This document shows, in pieces, positions 39,901 to 49,700 of a stretch of 64,000 nt of DNA. Numbering within the stretch: the first letter of the stretch is position 1; every line of letters begins with the position of its first letter. Made by a program: the position numbers and the translations under genes. The DNA comes from Nocardia stercoris (GTDB taxonomy: Bacteria; Actinomycetota; Actinomycetes; Mycobacteriales; Mycobacteriaceae), in the NCBI RefSeq assembly GCF_003696265.1, contig NZ_RFFH01000022.1:1-64000 (forward strand). Direction: 5' to 3'. The notes beneath the pieces are model-generated. The model saw only the letters and a list, made by a program, of their open reading frames with translations, was not told the origin of the DNA and searched no databases.

Positions 39901-42007
39901 ACGCGTTGTGTTTCGGCACCACGATGCGGGCACCGGCCACGAGCGTGACGAAGATGTCCAGCATCGAGGCGTCGAAACTCACCGAGGACGACTGCAGCAC
40001 ACGGTCTTCGGGGCTCAGGCTCCATTCCGCGACGAAGCCGGTGACGTGCTCGGCGATCGCGGCGTGCGGGACCGGTACGCCCTTCGGCTTGCCCGTCGAC
40101 CCCGAGGTGTAGATGACATACGCCAGATTGCCCGGCCGCAACGGCTGGTTGCGGTCGGCGTCGACCGGGTCGGTGTCGGGGCCGCCCGCCGCATCCGCCT
40201 CGGCCGCGACGATGCCCGCGCGATCGAATTCCAGTGCGGGCCGGGCGTCGGCGAGCAGGTAGTCGATGCGGCCGGCCGGATAGGCGGGGTCGATCGGCAG
40301 GTAGGCGGCGCCCGCCTTCATGATCGCCAGGATGGCGACGACGAACTCGACCGAGGTCGTCATGCGCAGCGCGATCAGGTCCTCGGCTTCGACGCCGCGC
40401 TCGATCAGCCAGTGCGCCAACCGGTTCGCCCGCCGGTTCAGCTCGGCGTAGCTCAGCTCCGCGACCGCGCCCATGTCGTCGTCACCGGAGACCGCGATCG
40501 CCGCGGGGGTCTGCGCGACGCGGCGCTCCCACAGTTCGACCAGGGTGGCCGCCGGCTCCGCGATCAGCTCTCCGTGCGAGAGCTCCAGAATCGCGGCCCG
40601 GTCGGCGGCGGTGAGCATCGCGACGTCGCGCAGCGGGCGATCGGGTGCGGTGAGGACCGTGTCCAGAAGCTGCAGATAGTGATCGAGCATCCGCGCCACC
40701 AGGGCGCCGTCGAGTTGCTCGGTGCGGTAGGTCAGCTGCAGTTCGGCGCCGCCGTCGCCGGCCACGACGACCATCAGCTCGAGCGGGTCGGTGGCCACTG
40801 CGGCGACCGGTTCCAGTTCGGTGGCGGTCACGCCGGGCAGGTCGAAGCCGTTGCCCGCGTTGCGCATCGCGAACGCGACCTGGGTGAGCCGTGCCAGTGC
40901 GTCGCGGCCCGCGACCCGATCGGGGCGCACGGCCCGGACCACCTGGTCCACCCCGACGCCGATATACGCGAACGCGTCCGAGCAGCGGTCTCGGGTGGCG
41001 GTCAGCAGGTCGGTGAAGCTGCCGGTCGCGGGCAGGTCGGCCCGCACGAGCAGGGTGTTGCCGAAGTAGCCGATCAGCGGCTGCGCGCGCGGGTCGCGGC
41101 GGTCGGTGACCGGCACGGCGACCAGGAAGTCGGTGGCCGCGGTGTAGCGGTGCAGGGTCGCCTCGAAGGCGGCCAGCAGCACCATGAACGGGGTGGCGCC
41201 GTGGGCGCGGCCGACCGTGGCGACCCGGTCCAGCAATTCGGCCGGGACCGTGCGGGTGAAGCGGGCGGCGCCCCGCTCGGTGCCGGATCCCGCTCGGCCG
41301 CCGGGCAATTCGATCGGCTCGGGCAGCGGGGTGAGGGCCGCGCGCCAGTAGTCCAGGGCCACGTCGTCGGGGGTCGCGGTGTCGGCCACATCGATGTACT
41401 GGGCCTGCAGCGGTTCGGGTTCGGTGCCGCGGTAGGCGGCGCTGACGTCGGCGAACAGGGCCGGCCAGGAGTCGTCGTCGACGGCGATGTGATGGATCAC
41501 CAGGACCAGGACGTGCTCGGCGGGACCGGTGCGCAGCAACAGCGCGCGCAGCGGCAGTTCCGCGGTCAGGTCGAAGGGGCGGGCGGATTCGCGGCGGGCG
41601 AGCACCGCCACCCGCCGGGCCCGGTCCGGTTCCGGCAGATCGCTGAGATCATGGTCCTGCCAGCACAATTCGGCGTCGTCGCGGGCGATCTGGGCCGGGG
41701 CGCCGGAGTCGTCGACCAGGTAGGTGGTGCGCAGGACCTCGTGGCGGGCCTGCAGTGCGGCGAACGCGGACCGCAACCGGTCGCCGTCGAGCTCACCGTC
41801 GAGCCGGTAGGCCACGCTGACGTTCAGCGTGGTGTCCTCGGGATCCAGGGTCTGCAGGAACCACATCCGCTGCTGCGGCGCCGACAGCGGGCTGCGCACA
41901 CCCGCCCGCCGCACCGCAGCGGCGACGGGCGCGGCGGCGGCCAGGTTGCCGCTGCGCAACCGCTGCTGGAGCAGGCGCTTGCGGCGTTCGTACATCTCAT
42001 CCGACAC
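36914..42007 (-). CDS. Siderophore NRPS, C-A-T-C-T
   Basis: A 1697-aa synthetase, last gene of the ~18-kb operon. The first C domain is residues ~38-470 (HHIAVDDDSW near 172). The A domain is ~500-960 (YVIYTSGSTGKPKGVPVPHA near 630; NHYGPTEAVVCST; YRTGDLVRRNESGELEFVGR; TAHGKLDRRAL). T is near 1020 (DDSFFELGGHSLLAARL), the second C domain ~1070-1530 (VLMHHIIADRSASE near 1244), and a C-terminal T is near 1616 (DDAFFGLGGDSVIAIQ). It probably adds one of the two lysine-derived units. The second C domain could release the chain by cyclisation, since no TE domain is present. The role of the last T domain, which has no A domain of its own, is unclear. The GTG at 42007 overlaps the upstream gene by 11 bases. 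Confidence 0.9.
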   Translation of the reverse strand: MSDEMYERRKRLLQQRLRSGNLAAAAPVAAAVRRAGVRSPLSAPQQRMWFLQTLDPEDTTLNVSVAYRLDGELDGDRLRSAFAALQARHEVLRTTYLVDDSGAPAQIARDDAELCWQDHDLSDLPEPDRARRVAVLARRESARPFDLTAELPLRALLLRTGPAEHVLVLVIHHIAVDDDSWPALFADVSAAYRGTEPEPLQAQYIDVADTATPDDVALDYWRAALTPLPEPIELPGGRAGSGTERGAARFTRTVPAELLDRVATVGRAHGATPFMVLLAAFEATLHRYTAATDFLVAVPVTDRRDPRAQPLIGYFGNTLLVRADLPATGSFTDLLTATRDRCSDAFAYIGVGVDQVVRAVRPDRVAGRDALARLTQVAFAMRNAGNGFDLPGVTATELEPVAAVATDPLELMVVVAGDGGAELQLTYRTEQLDGALVARMLDHYLQLLDTVLTAPDRPLRDVAMLTAADRAAILELSHGELIAEPAATLVELWERRVAQTPAAIAVSGDDDMGAVAELSYAELNRRANRLAHWLIERGVEAEDLIALRMTTSVEFVVAILAIMKAGAAYLPIDPAYPAGRIDYLLADARPALEFDRAGIVAAEADAAGGPDTDPVDADRNQPLRPGNLAYVIYTSGSTGKPKGVPVPHAAIAEHVTGFVAEWSLSPEDRVLQSSSVSFDASMLDIFVTLVAGARIVVPKHNAYQDLPYVTDLIARHGVTTLHMVPSMLATFLLLPEMIEWQALRHVPVGGEALPGDVADRFGALFDAELRNHYGPTEAVVCSTHQRVDGPQGTRVVPIGTPNRNVYTYVLDSALRLVPAGVVGELYLGGNQLARGYLNRAGATAQRFVADPFRTAQRIYRTGDLVRRNESGELEFVGRADEQVKVRGFRIELGEVETAVAAHPGVAHCVVVVTEHEALGPILAAYVVPAGTAPLDLREVRAQVRAALPEHMVPSAFAVIDEIPLTAHGKLDRRALPEPLPAVARTYREPSTPVETRVAAIYRGLFERERIGADDSFFELGGHSLLAARLITLVRTEFGLEIDVRVPFDTPTVSGLAAHLAAKFRAEFGLDLDEAFAPETDSGAADSVSGVIAAATAEAARAARPPITRRERTGHLPLSYSQRAYWIQRRMEGAMEGENVPFAVRFDGPLDVAAVTAAVADVVGRHESLRTTFPEHEGDPYQLIHPAGPVPVPVTDLTAHADPQAALDRELDEIAGYAFDLADEPLVRVRLFTTAPGCHVLSVLMHHIIADRSASEILVADLITAYRARIRGAAPEWPTLDRQFADFAVWQREMFDHGAGGELSPYGTAQLGYWRTALAGLPDELAIAHDRPRPPVLGRNGIGTARTVPTATWRAVKDLAEQYGVTDFMLCQAVSAVLLNRLGGGADVPIGAAVANRVGEGAAELVGLFANVVVLRNDLSGDPTIREVLSRVRESALGAISHQDVPFERVVEALNPARSLARNPLFQVMMHVRTDTVPLDLTADGGTTATPMPREYEVSFMDFHLDFTLRAGGDVALRVVVNPDLYEAATGEIFADVLVRVVTAMGSDPDARLSALDVLPANWDPTRSVARTAAQPVSRWMQPGGEPPRTDTERALATLLEELLGITDVTRDDAFFGLGGDSVIAIQWSTRAAEAGLPLTPQLVFEHYSIAELAAAVDAAAESSPPEPEPQPQLAPMAASGLDADMLASLQASWAAQR

Positions 42008-45000
42008 GGCAGTTCTCCGATTCGTTCGTTACGCAGCCACAGCAGGCCAGTGCCTGTGACCAGAGGGTGGCGATCCGCTCCACGTCCGCCCCGGTCAGCA
42101 CCGCGCTGTTCCAGCGCAGGAGGGTGACCAGCTCGGAGCCGGTGGGACCGGCCTGCACGCCGGTGATCACCTCGAGGGCGTGGTGCAGGGGGAAGTCCGG
42201 CTCCGGGGCGAGCGGAAGTTGTTCCAGCAGTGCGGGATCGGTGACCGGCGACCAGGGGGAGCGGGGAGCGGCCAGGTCGTAGCGGCCCAGATGGTCGAAC
42301 AGCACCTGCGGAGTGGGGGCCGCCACCAGGTCGGGGCTCGGATCCAGATACCGCAGGACGCCGTAGTCGATGCCGTCGTTCGGCACCCCCGCGAGCTCCG
42401 CGGTGATCGCGGCGATCAAGGCCGCGACGCGGTGCGGATCCGCTTGGGCGGCAGCGAGATCGACACAGTGCGTGCCCGCGCCGAGCCGGGTGGGGTACAG
42501 GCTGTTGAACCAACCGACGGTCGCGGTGGTGTCGACTCCGAGTACGTCGTCCGCGCGGCCGTGGCCCTCTACGGTCAGCAGGGCACCGGCGCGGGGGTCG
42601 GTGCCACGTTCCCGATGCCAGGTGGCCAGGGTCACCGTCAGCGCGGCGAGCAGCCGGTCTCGCAGAACCGGTGCGGCCGAACCGGATTCGGCCTCGGCGA
42701 ACCTTTTCCGCACCACGCGGACCCGCAGGTCGGCCATGCGGTCGGTGCCCGGGTCCGGCCGCCGGGACCCGACGACCGGATCGGGGCCGGTGACCCGGTG
42801 CGCCCAGTAGCCGAGCTGAGCACGGGCCTCGGCGCCACGCTCGCGCAGCTGCCGCGCCCACTGTCGGTAGCTAGTGGTCGGCGGCGGGCCGGAGGGCAGC
42901 TCGCGGCCGGCGGTCAGCCGTGCCCAGCCGTCGGCCAGATCGTCGCGAACAATGTGCCAGGACACCGGATCCACGGCCGCATGATGGATCGTGAGCAGGA
43001 GCAGATCGGGTTCGTCGGGGCGACGCAGCCAGACTGCGCGCACGATCTCGCCGGCGAGGATGTCGATCTCGTTCGCGGCGGTGCGGGCCTGATCGGCCAG
43101 CGTCGACGGTTCCCGGTCTGTCGCAACGGCGCGCGCGACGATCCCGGTGGTGCCGCTGCCGGTGTCGGGCAGACCGCTCTGTGCGATTGTGCGGCCGGAC
43201 ACGCCGATAATGCTGCCGCTCGGCGCAATTCGCTGTGCGTCTGCCGACGTGAAGTCCGAATCCGCCGCAACGGCGCGCGAGCCGGTCGTGAGCTCCGGGG
43301 CGCGGCCGAAGTCGCCGGTCGGGGAACTACCCGGCCGGTCGATCTCGGCGGAATCGGACTTCGTTGCGACAGCAGCCGATCGAGCCGATTCGGCCTCGGC
43401 CACCGTGAGCAGATCCGCCGCGCGGACGGTTCCCGGCTCCCGGGTGTGGAGCTCGTAGCCGCTGTCGTTCGCGGTCATCATGCAGCGCAGCATGTCGTGG
43501 CGGTCGAGCAGCCACTGCAGCAGGGTTTCCAGGCGCGGGCGGTCGATATCGGCGGGGAGTTCCAGCAGGGTGCTCAGTGAATAGCGTTGGTAGCGGCCGT
43601 ATTCGGTCATCCAGGACTGGATCGGGACCGGGCCCACGGCACCGAAGCCGTCGTGCTCGTGCGCCTGGGTGGCGGTGGCCGCGTCGATGCGGGCGGCGAG
43701 GTCGGCGATAGTGGTGGCGGACAGCACCAATCGCGGGGTGGCGGTCAGGCCGTCGCGGCGCAGGCGGTTGACCAGGGCGATCGCCACGATGCTGTCGATG
43801 CCCAGCGCGGCCGGGTCGTCGTCGATGCCGGGGGCGGGGCCGCCGGACAGTTCGGCGATCGCCGCGCACACCGCGCGCTGGGTCGGGGTGACGGGGGCGG
43901 CACCGCCGTTGCCCGACATCGCCTGCGCGCCGAGTTGCTGCAGCCGCTTGGTGTCGAGCTTGCCGTGGGCGGTCACCGGCATCCGGTCGAGGACCACGAC
44001 GCGCGCCGGAACCATATATGCGGGAAGGCGATCCGCGAGCCGGGCCCGCAGCGCGGCCGGGTCCGGGGCGGCACCGGCGGCGGCGGTCACGAACCCGGCC
44101 AGCGCCGGCGCCCCGCCGCGGCGGACCACGACGACCGCGGCGGCCGCGACGCCGGGGAGGTCGCGCAGCGCGGTGTCGATCTCGCCGAGCTCGACCCGGT
44201 AGCCGCGGATCTTGAGCTGGTCGTCGCGGCGGCCGAGATACGCGAGCGAGCCCGAGGGCAGCCGCCGCACCAGATCGCCGGTGCGATAGGCCCGCTGACC
44301 CGGCCGGACCGGGTCGGCGACGAACCGCTCGGCGGTCAGCGCGGGACGGCCGAGATAACCGCGGGTGAGCTGTGCGCCGGACAGATACAGTTCGCCGACC
44401 ACCCCGTCGGGCACCGGCCGCAGCCGCGAGTCGAGGACATAGGCCGCGGTGCCCACGGTGGGCGCGCCGATCGCGGGTTCGGCGTCCGGGTCGGCGATCT
44501 CGGCCACGACCGCCTCCACGGTCGTCTCGGTCGGTCCGTAGCAGTTCTGCACATATGTGCCGGGCAGCGCGCACAGCTGCCGCCACAGGGTCGGGCTCAC
44601 CGCCTCCCCGCCCATCGCCAGCACCGACAGCGGGGTACGGCCGTCGGTGATCAGCCCGGCGTCGGCGAGCCGGCCCAGCATCGACGGGGTGACATCGAGC
44701 ATGTCGATCCCGTGGGCCGCGATACCCGCCACGATCCGTTCGGCGTCGCGAGTGTCGTCGGCGTCGAACAGGTGGATCGCGTGACCGTCGAGCAGGCCGA
44801 TCATCGGCTGCCACGACGCGTCGAAACTCAGCGACCATACGTGCGCGATCCGCAGCGGGCGGCCCAGCCGCGCGGCCGTGGGCCGGTAGACGCGGTCGCG
44901 GTGGTCGGCGAAGTAGGCGGCCAGGGCGGCGTGTGTGCCGACGACGCCCTTCGGCTCGCCGGTCGAGCCGGAGGTGAAGATGACGTAGGCGGCCTGATCC

Positions 45001-46787
45001 GGGTGGGTGGCGGTCATCATGGCCGCCGACAGCCCTGGCGGCGAGTCGGTCACAGGGGTTGGCTGCTCCAATCGCTGTGCCGCGCAGTCGATCCCGTTCA
45101 ATCGGTCCGGAGCGTCGTCGGTGACGATCAGACGCGGCTGCGCCTGCCGGAGGATCGATTCGATCCGGGTGGGCGGCAGGGTGACGTCGATCGGCACGTA
45201 GGCGGCGCCGGCGGCGAGGACGCCGAGGATCGCGACCACGGCCGGTGCGCCGCGCGGGATCGCCAGCGCGACCCGGTCCTCGGGGCCGACCCCGTGCGCG
45301 CGCAGGGTTTGTGCGAAATAAGCTGCGGCAGATGCCAGTTCACGATAGGTGTAGCGCTCGGTGGCCGTGGTCAGCGCCGGGGCGTCCGGGGTGGCCGCGG
45401 CCTGGCGGGCGAACAGTTCGGCCACCGTCACCCCGCGGACGTCCGCGGCCGGCGGAGCGGGAGCCGTGGGCCGCTCGCCGGGCAACAGCACATCGAGTGC
45501 GTCCGCCCCGCGGTCACCCGGACCGGGCAGCTGCTCCAGCAAGCCGAGCAGGCGAATCCCGATGTCGGACGGCACGATTCGGCCCAGCATCCCGGCGACC
45601 GCCTCGACGGTGACCGTGAGCCGCCCGTCGAGCAGATAGGCCGCGACCGACAGCGGATAGTGCGCCAGGCTCTCCGAGGCGACCGGCCGGAAGCCGACAC
45701 CGTCGGTGGTGGTCGTGGTACCGAACAGGTCCGACACCGGGGCGTTCTCGAACACGAACAGGGTGTCGAACAGCGTGGCGGTGCCGGCGGTCCGCGCAAT
45801 GGTGGCCAGGCTGAGCCGACTGTGGTCGCGCATGCCGGCCGACTCGCGCTGCAGCGCGGCGCACTGCTGCGCCACACTGCCGGATCCGTTGGCGTCCAGA
45901 TCGATTCGGACCGGAATTGTATTGATGAACAACCCGATCATGGTCTCGACGCCGGTCAGCTCGTCGGGCCGCCCGGTGACGGTGGTGCCGAACACCACAT
46001 CGCGCCGGTCGGTGAGCCGGCCCAGCAGGACCGCCCAAGCGAACTGGACCACGGTATTGAGCGTCAGGCCGTGCGCGCGGGCCCAGTCCCGCAGCCGGGC
46101 GGTCGGCAGCTCGTCCAGGGTGAACGTATCCACGTGCGGCGCAACCGTGTTCACCGCCTCGTCGGCGCGCTCGGCGACCACGAGCGGTTCCACACCGGCC
46201 AGATAGTTCGACCACGCCCGCACCGACGCCGCCGCATCGTGCGCGGCCAGCAGGCCGATGTAGTCCCGGTAGGGCCGCGGCGCGGGCAGGTCGTGGTCGC
46301 CGTCGGCGGCGTACACCGCGAACAACTCTCGGAAGAACACGCCGATCGACCAGCCGTCCATCAGGATGTGGTGCGCGGTGACGATCATCCGGAAGGTGCG
46401 GTCGGGCAGGCGGATCAGCGTCACACGCAGCAGCGGGCCGCGCCGCAGATCGAACGGGCAGCGCAGCTGCGCACCCGCGATATCGGCGACTTCCGCCGCG
46501 GTGGCGTCGATCTCGGTCCACGGCAGCTCGACCTCGGCGGGCACGACCGCCACCGGATGCGGCAGGTCCTGATCCCAGAACACCGCCCGCAGGTTGGGGT
46601 GGCGGCGCAGGATGGTCTCGGTACTGCGCCGCAACCGCGCCGGGTCGGCCGGCCCGTCGACGGCGATCACGAACTGCATCCCGTACAGGTCACCGTCCCC
46701 GGCGACCTGGGCAAGCGCGTACAGCCCCTCCTGCAACGGGCTCAGCGCGAGCACGTCCTCGATCCGTGGTGTGGTGGTGCTCGTCAT
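41997..46787 (-). CDS. Siderophore NRPS, C-A-T-E
   Basis: A 1596-aa synthetase. The C domain is residues ~10-440 (TAHHILMDGWSIGVFFRELF near 139). The A domain is ~470-950 (YVIFTSGSTGEPKGVVGTHA near 602; NCYGPTETTVEAVV; YRTGDLVRRLPSGSLAYLGR; TAHGKLDTKRL). T is near 996 (PAALGIDSIVAIALVNR). An epimerisation domain is ~1050-1580 (LTIHHAAVDPVSWHIVRDDL near 1267; LTVEGHGRADDV; TVGWFNSLYPTRL; PNDGIDYGVLRYL). An unusual Ala/Ser/Thr/Asp-rich insertion of about 120 residues (around 1115-1235) splits the first part of the E domain. The substrate is probably lysine or hydroxylysine; the E domain predicts a D-residue. It overlaps the PKS stop by 4 bases. Confidence 0.9.
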   Translation of the reverse strand: MTSTTTPRIEDVLALSPLQEGLYALAQVAGDGDLYGMQFVIAVDGPADPARLRRSTETILRRHPNLRAVFWDQDLPHPVAVVPAEVELPWTEIDATAAEVADIAGAQLRCPFDLRRGPLLRVTLIRLPDRTFRMIVTAHHILMDGWSIGVFFRELFAVYAADGDHDLPAPRPYRDYIGLLAAHDAAASVRAWSNYLAGVEPLVVAERADEAVNTVAPHVDTFTLDELPTARLRDWARAHGLTLNTVVQFAWAVLLGRLTDRRDVVFGTTVTGRPDELTGVETMIGLFINTIPVRIDLDANGSGSVAQQCAALQRESAGMRDHSRLSLATIARTAGTATLFDTLFVFENAPVSDLFGTTTTTDGVGFRPVASESLAHYPLSVAAYLLDGRLTVTVEAVAGMLGRIVPSDIGIRLLGLLEQLPGPGDRGADALDVLLPGERPTAPAPPAADVRGVTVAELFARQAAATPDAPALTTATERYTYRELASAAAYFAQTLRAHGVGPEDRVALAIPRGAPAVVAILGVLAAGAAYVPIDVTLPPTRIESILRQAQPRLIVTDDAPDRLNGIDCAAQRLEQPTPVTDSPPGLSAAMMTATHPDQAAYVIFTSGSTGEPKGVVGTHAALAAYFADHRDRVYRPTAARLGRPLRIAHVWSLSFDASWQPMIGLLDGHAIHLFDADDTRDAERIVAGIAAHGIDMLDVTPSMLGRLADAGLITDGRTPLSVLAMGGEAVSPTLWRQLCALPGTYVQNCYGPTETTVEAVVAEIADPDAEPAIGAPTVGTAAYVLDSRLRPVPDGVVGELYLSGAQLTRGYLGRPALTAERFVADPVRPGQRAYRTGDLVRRLPSGSLAYLGRRDDQLKIRGYRVELGEIDTALRDLPGVAAAAVVVVRRGGAPALAGFVTAAAGAAPDPAALRARLADRLPAYMVPARVVVLDRMPVTAHGKLDTKRLQQLGAQAMSGNGGAAPVTPTQRAVCAAIAELSGGPAPGIDDDPAALGIDSIVAIALVNRLRRDGLTATPRLVLSATTIADLAARIDAATATQAHEHDGFGAVGPVPIQSWMTEYGRYQRYSLSTLLELPADIDRPRLETLLQWLLDRHDMLRCMMTANDSGYELHTREPGTVRAADLLTVAEAESARSAAVATKSDSAEIDRPGSSPTGDFGRAPELTTGSRAVAADSDFTSADAQRIAPSGSIIGVSGRTIAQSGLPDTGSGTTGIVARAVATDREPSTLADQARTAANEIDILAGEIVRAVWLRRPDEPDLLLLTIHHAAVDPVSWHIVRDDLADGWARLTAGRELPSGPPPTTSYRQWARQLRERGAEARAQLGYWAHRVTGPDPVVGSRRPDPGTDRMADLRVRVVRKRFAEAESGSAAPVLRDRLLAALTVTLATWHRERGTDPRAGALLTVEGHGRADDVLGVDTTATVGWFNSLYPTRLGAGTHCVDLAAAQADPHRVAALIAAITAELAGVPNDGIDYGVLRYLDPSPDLVAAPTPQVLFDHLGRYDLAAPRSPWSPVTDPALLEQLPLAPEPDFPLHHALEVITGVQAGPTGSELVTLLRWNSAVLTGADVERIATLWSQALACCGCVTNESENCRVG

Positions 46788-49700
46788 CGCTGCGACACTC
46801 CTGCGGCCGGAATCGGGGACATCAGGCGCACGACCTCGTCGAGCGAGGCGCCGCCCAGGATCTGGGCCACCGGCAGCTCCCGATCCAGTTCGTCCTGTAC
46901 TCGTTTGCGCAGGTCCAGCGCCTGCAACGAATCCATGCCGAGCGCGATCAGCGGTACCGACCCGTCGATCGGGTCGGCGGGATCAGCCGCCATGACCACG
47001 GCGAGTTCCCGGCGCAGCCGATCGGCGAGACTCTGCTCTGAAATCCCACTGCCGGAGGCGGTCTCGTCGGCACCGGAAGTCGCGGCGGGCGCGCCAACGG
47101 GGAAGGCGTGCATCCCGACCCGGTCGGCGCTGCCATGCGTAGCCGGTGCGGGCGCGGCATGTCCGGCCCAGGTCGACCCCAGGTCGGTAGTTCCGGCTGG
47201 GACCGGCACGGGAGTCTGCGGCTCGGCGGAGACCGGTGCGGCGCTACCGGCCCAGGCTGAAGCGCCGTCGGAGCTTCCGTACCGAGCCGGTGTGGGCGTC
47301 AGCGCGGCGTGCACCGGTGCGGTCATCGGGGTGAGCCCGGCCGCGTCGAGGATGCCGCGCAGGCGGGCCCAATCTGCGGCCAGCACAATGGAGTTCGCGC
47401 CGGCGCCCGACAGTCCCGCCGCCACGGCGGCCGCCGGGTCCATCGGGAGCAGCCCGGCACCGTCGATTCGCGCGTGGACCGCGGCGCCTGCCTGCGCGGG
47501 CAGCTCCCACAGCCCCCATTGCACGGAGACGCAGTCGACCCCGCGGGCGCGCAGCCGGAAGGCGAGCGCGTCGAGCATCCGGTTGGCACCCGCGTATGCC
47601 GCCTGTCCCCAGCCGCCGAGCGTGGCCGCGAACGAGGAACACAGCAGTACCCGGCCGCCGGCGGCCAGCGGTACCGACCGCACGATCGCGTCGAGCCCGG
47701 CGATCTTCGCGGTCACCGACCGGGTGACGTCGTCGGCGGTCAGGTCGGCGGTCGCGGCGACGACATAGTCGACGGCCGCGTGTACGACCAGATCCGCTGG
47801 GGCAGCAGCGAACCGGTCCGCCAGCGCAGTCGCTTCGGCCGGATCGGTGATATCGCAGGCCACCACGTCGACCACGGTGTCGCCCAGCGCCCGGATCCCG
47901 CGCAGCCGCTGGGTGACCGCGGCCGTCTCACCCCGCCGGTTCACCAGCGTGACTCGGCGGGCACCAGCGCGGACCGCGGACGCACAGAACCGCAGGCCCA
48001 CCGCGCCGGTCCCGCCCACCACGAGCACCTCCCGCGCCGGCGGGGAGTCCGAGCCGCCGGGCATCGGAACGAGCCGCTTCGCGGACAGCGCACCGTCGCG
48101 CACGGCCAGTTCCGGCTCCCGCGCGGTGTGTACGGCGTCGAGGATCCGGTCGGCGAGCCTCTTGGGCCCGAGCGCGGCGGTATCCGCGGGCAGATCCACG
48201 TGCCGGAACGGAATTCCGATCCGTTCCAGCGCCAGCGACCGGAACGCCGCGGCGATCCCCGCCTGCGCCGGATCGGGCAGATCCCCGGGGGATACCGCCT
48301 CGGCACCGGTTGTGACGAGCCAACATTCGCGGACGCAATCAAGGTCGGAGGCCCAGAGCGGATCGGTGAGGAACGCGCCGAGTTGCTCCGCGCCCAGCCG
48401 GGGCGCCGCCGACGACGTCGGAGACGACACCTCTATGCCGTCCAGCACCGAACCGGCCGCGTCGGCCGAGTTCGACCGTGCCGCGTCGGCGGCGACCGGG
48501 CTACCCGCATCGGCCCGCGCCGCGCTGACGGCGCCGAACCCTGCATCGTCGGGTGTCGACCGCGCCGAGCTGTTCCCGGCCGACTCCGCGACGTCGAATT
48601 GTGTTGCCGGGGAAGCGCCATACGGCTTCGGTCTGGGTTCGATCGGCTGCGTGCCGACGGCGTCGCCGCGAGCCCGTGCCGATCGGGCAACACCGGGCCG
48701 ACGAGAATCCGCAGTGGGTGCAGGTGTCGAATCCGCGGGTTCGGCGCCGACTGAGGCGAAGACGACGAGAACGTTTGCGGCGCCGCGGTTTACGGCGTCG
48801 GGGCCCTCGATGGACACCGAGGCGCCGTGACGGGCGGCTCGCAGCTGGAGCTGTTCGGCCAGGGCCGCATCTACCGTTCCGGTCACCGCGATCGTGCGCG
48901 GTTCGGTCGCGGTCCGGGCGGTGAGCGGTTCCCACTGTTCGCGCAGGCGGACCGGGGTGTGGTACTCGGGCGGCGGCTCGGGGGTCCGGTAGGGTGCCCA
49001 CAGGCGGCGCGGGTTGGTCACGGTGTGCGGGAAGTCCAGCAGCGGCAACCGGATTCGGTCCGAGACCCGCAAGGCGTCCCAGCGGTAGTTCAGGTCGGCG
49101 ACCGCGACGGCGGCCAGGTTCCGGGTGAACTCGCTCAGGTCGGTGGCGTCGCGGGTGGAGGTCGCGACCACCCGGTGGTCCGCGGTGTCCGCGCCCGGGA
49201 GCGAGCGCAAGGTGTCATGGATCGCCAGCTGCAGCACCGGGTGCTCGGCGATCTCGACGAAGGTGTCGACCGCGGCGTCGGGGCGTGAAGCGGCGGCCGC
49301 CTGGATCGCGCGGTCGAAGCGGACCCGGTTGCGCAGGTTCCAGTACCAGTACTGGCAGTGGGTCAGGTCCGGGGGGATGGGGGCGCCGAGTGTGGCGCCG
49401 TAGCAAGGGATCTCGGTGGCCTGGAAGGTCGGCGCGCTCATGTCCGCGCCGAGCATGGTGTCGAACGGCTCGCGCAGCCCGGCCACGATCGAGGTGTGCG
49501 CGGGATAGGCGACCCGGATCTCGCGGGCGAAGACGCCGCGCTCACCGCAGGTGCGAACCAGGTCGGCGATGGTGTCGCGGTCACCCGAGATCGCGTGGAT
49601 GCGGGGCGAATTGACCACCGACAGCTCCGCCCAGCCCGAATGCCGGGCCAGCAGATCCTCACACGCCTCGCGGTCCAGGCCCAGCACCGCCATCGAGTAG

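Noticed and set aside
38024..42127. A 1367-aa open frame on the plus strand opposite the C-A-T-C-T NRPS
   Set aside because: It is an antisense frame kept open by high GC; the composition (Arg, Gly, His, Gln) and lack of domains contrast with the clear NRPS on the minus strand.
43587..47768. A 1393-aa plus-strand open frame opposite the second NRPS and the PKS
   Set aside because: Same reason: antisense shadow of genes with full catalytic motifs.
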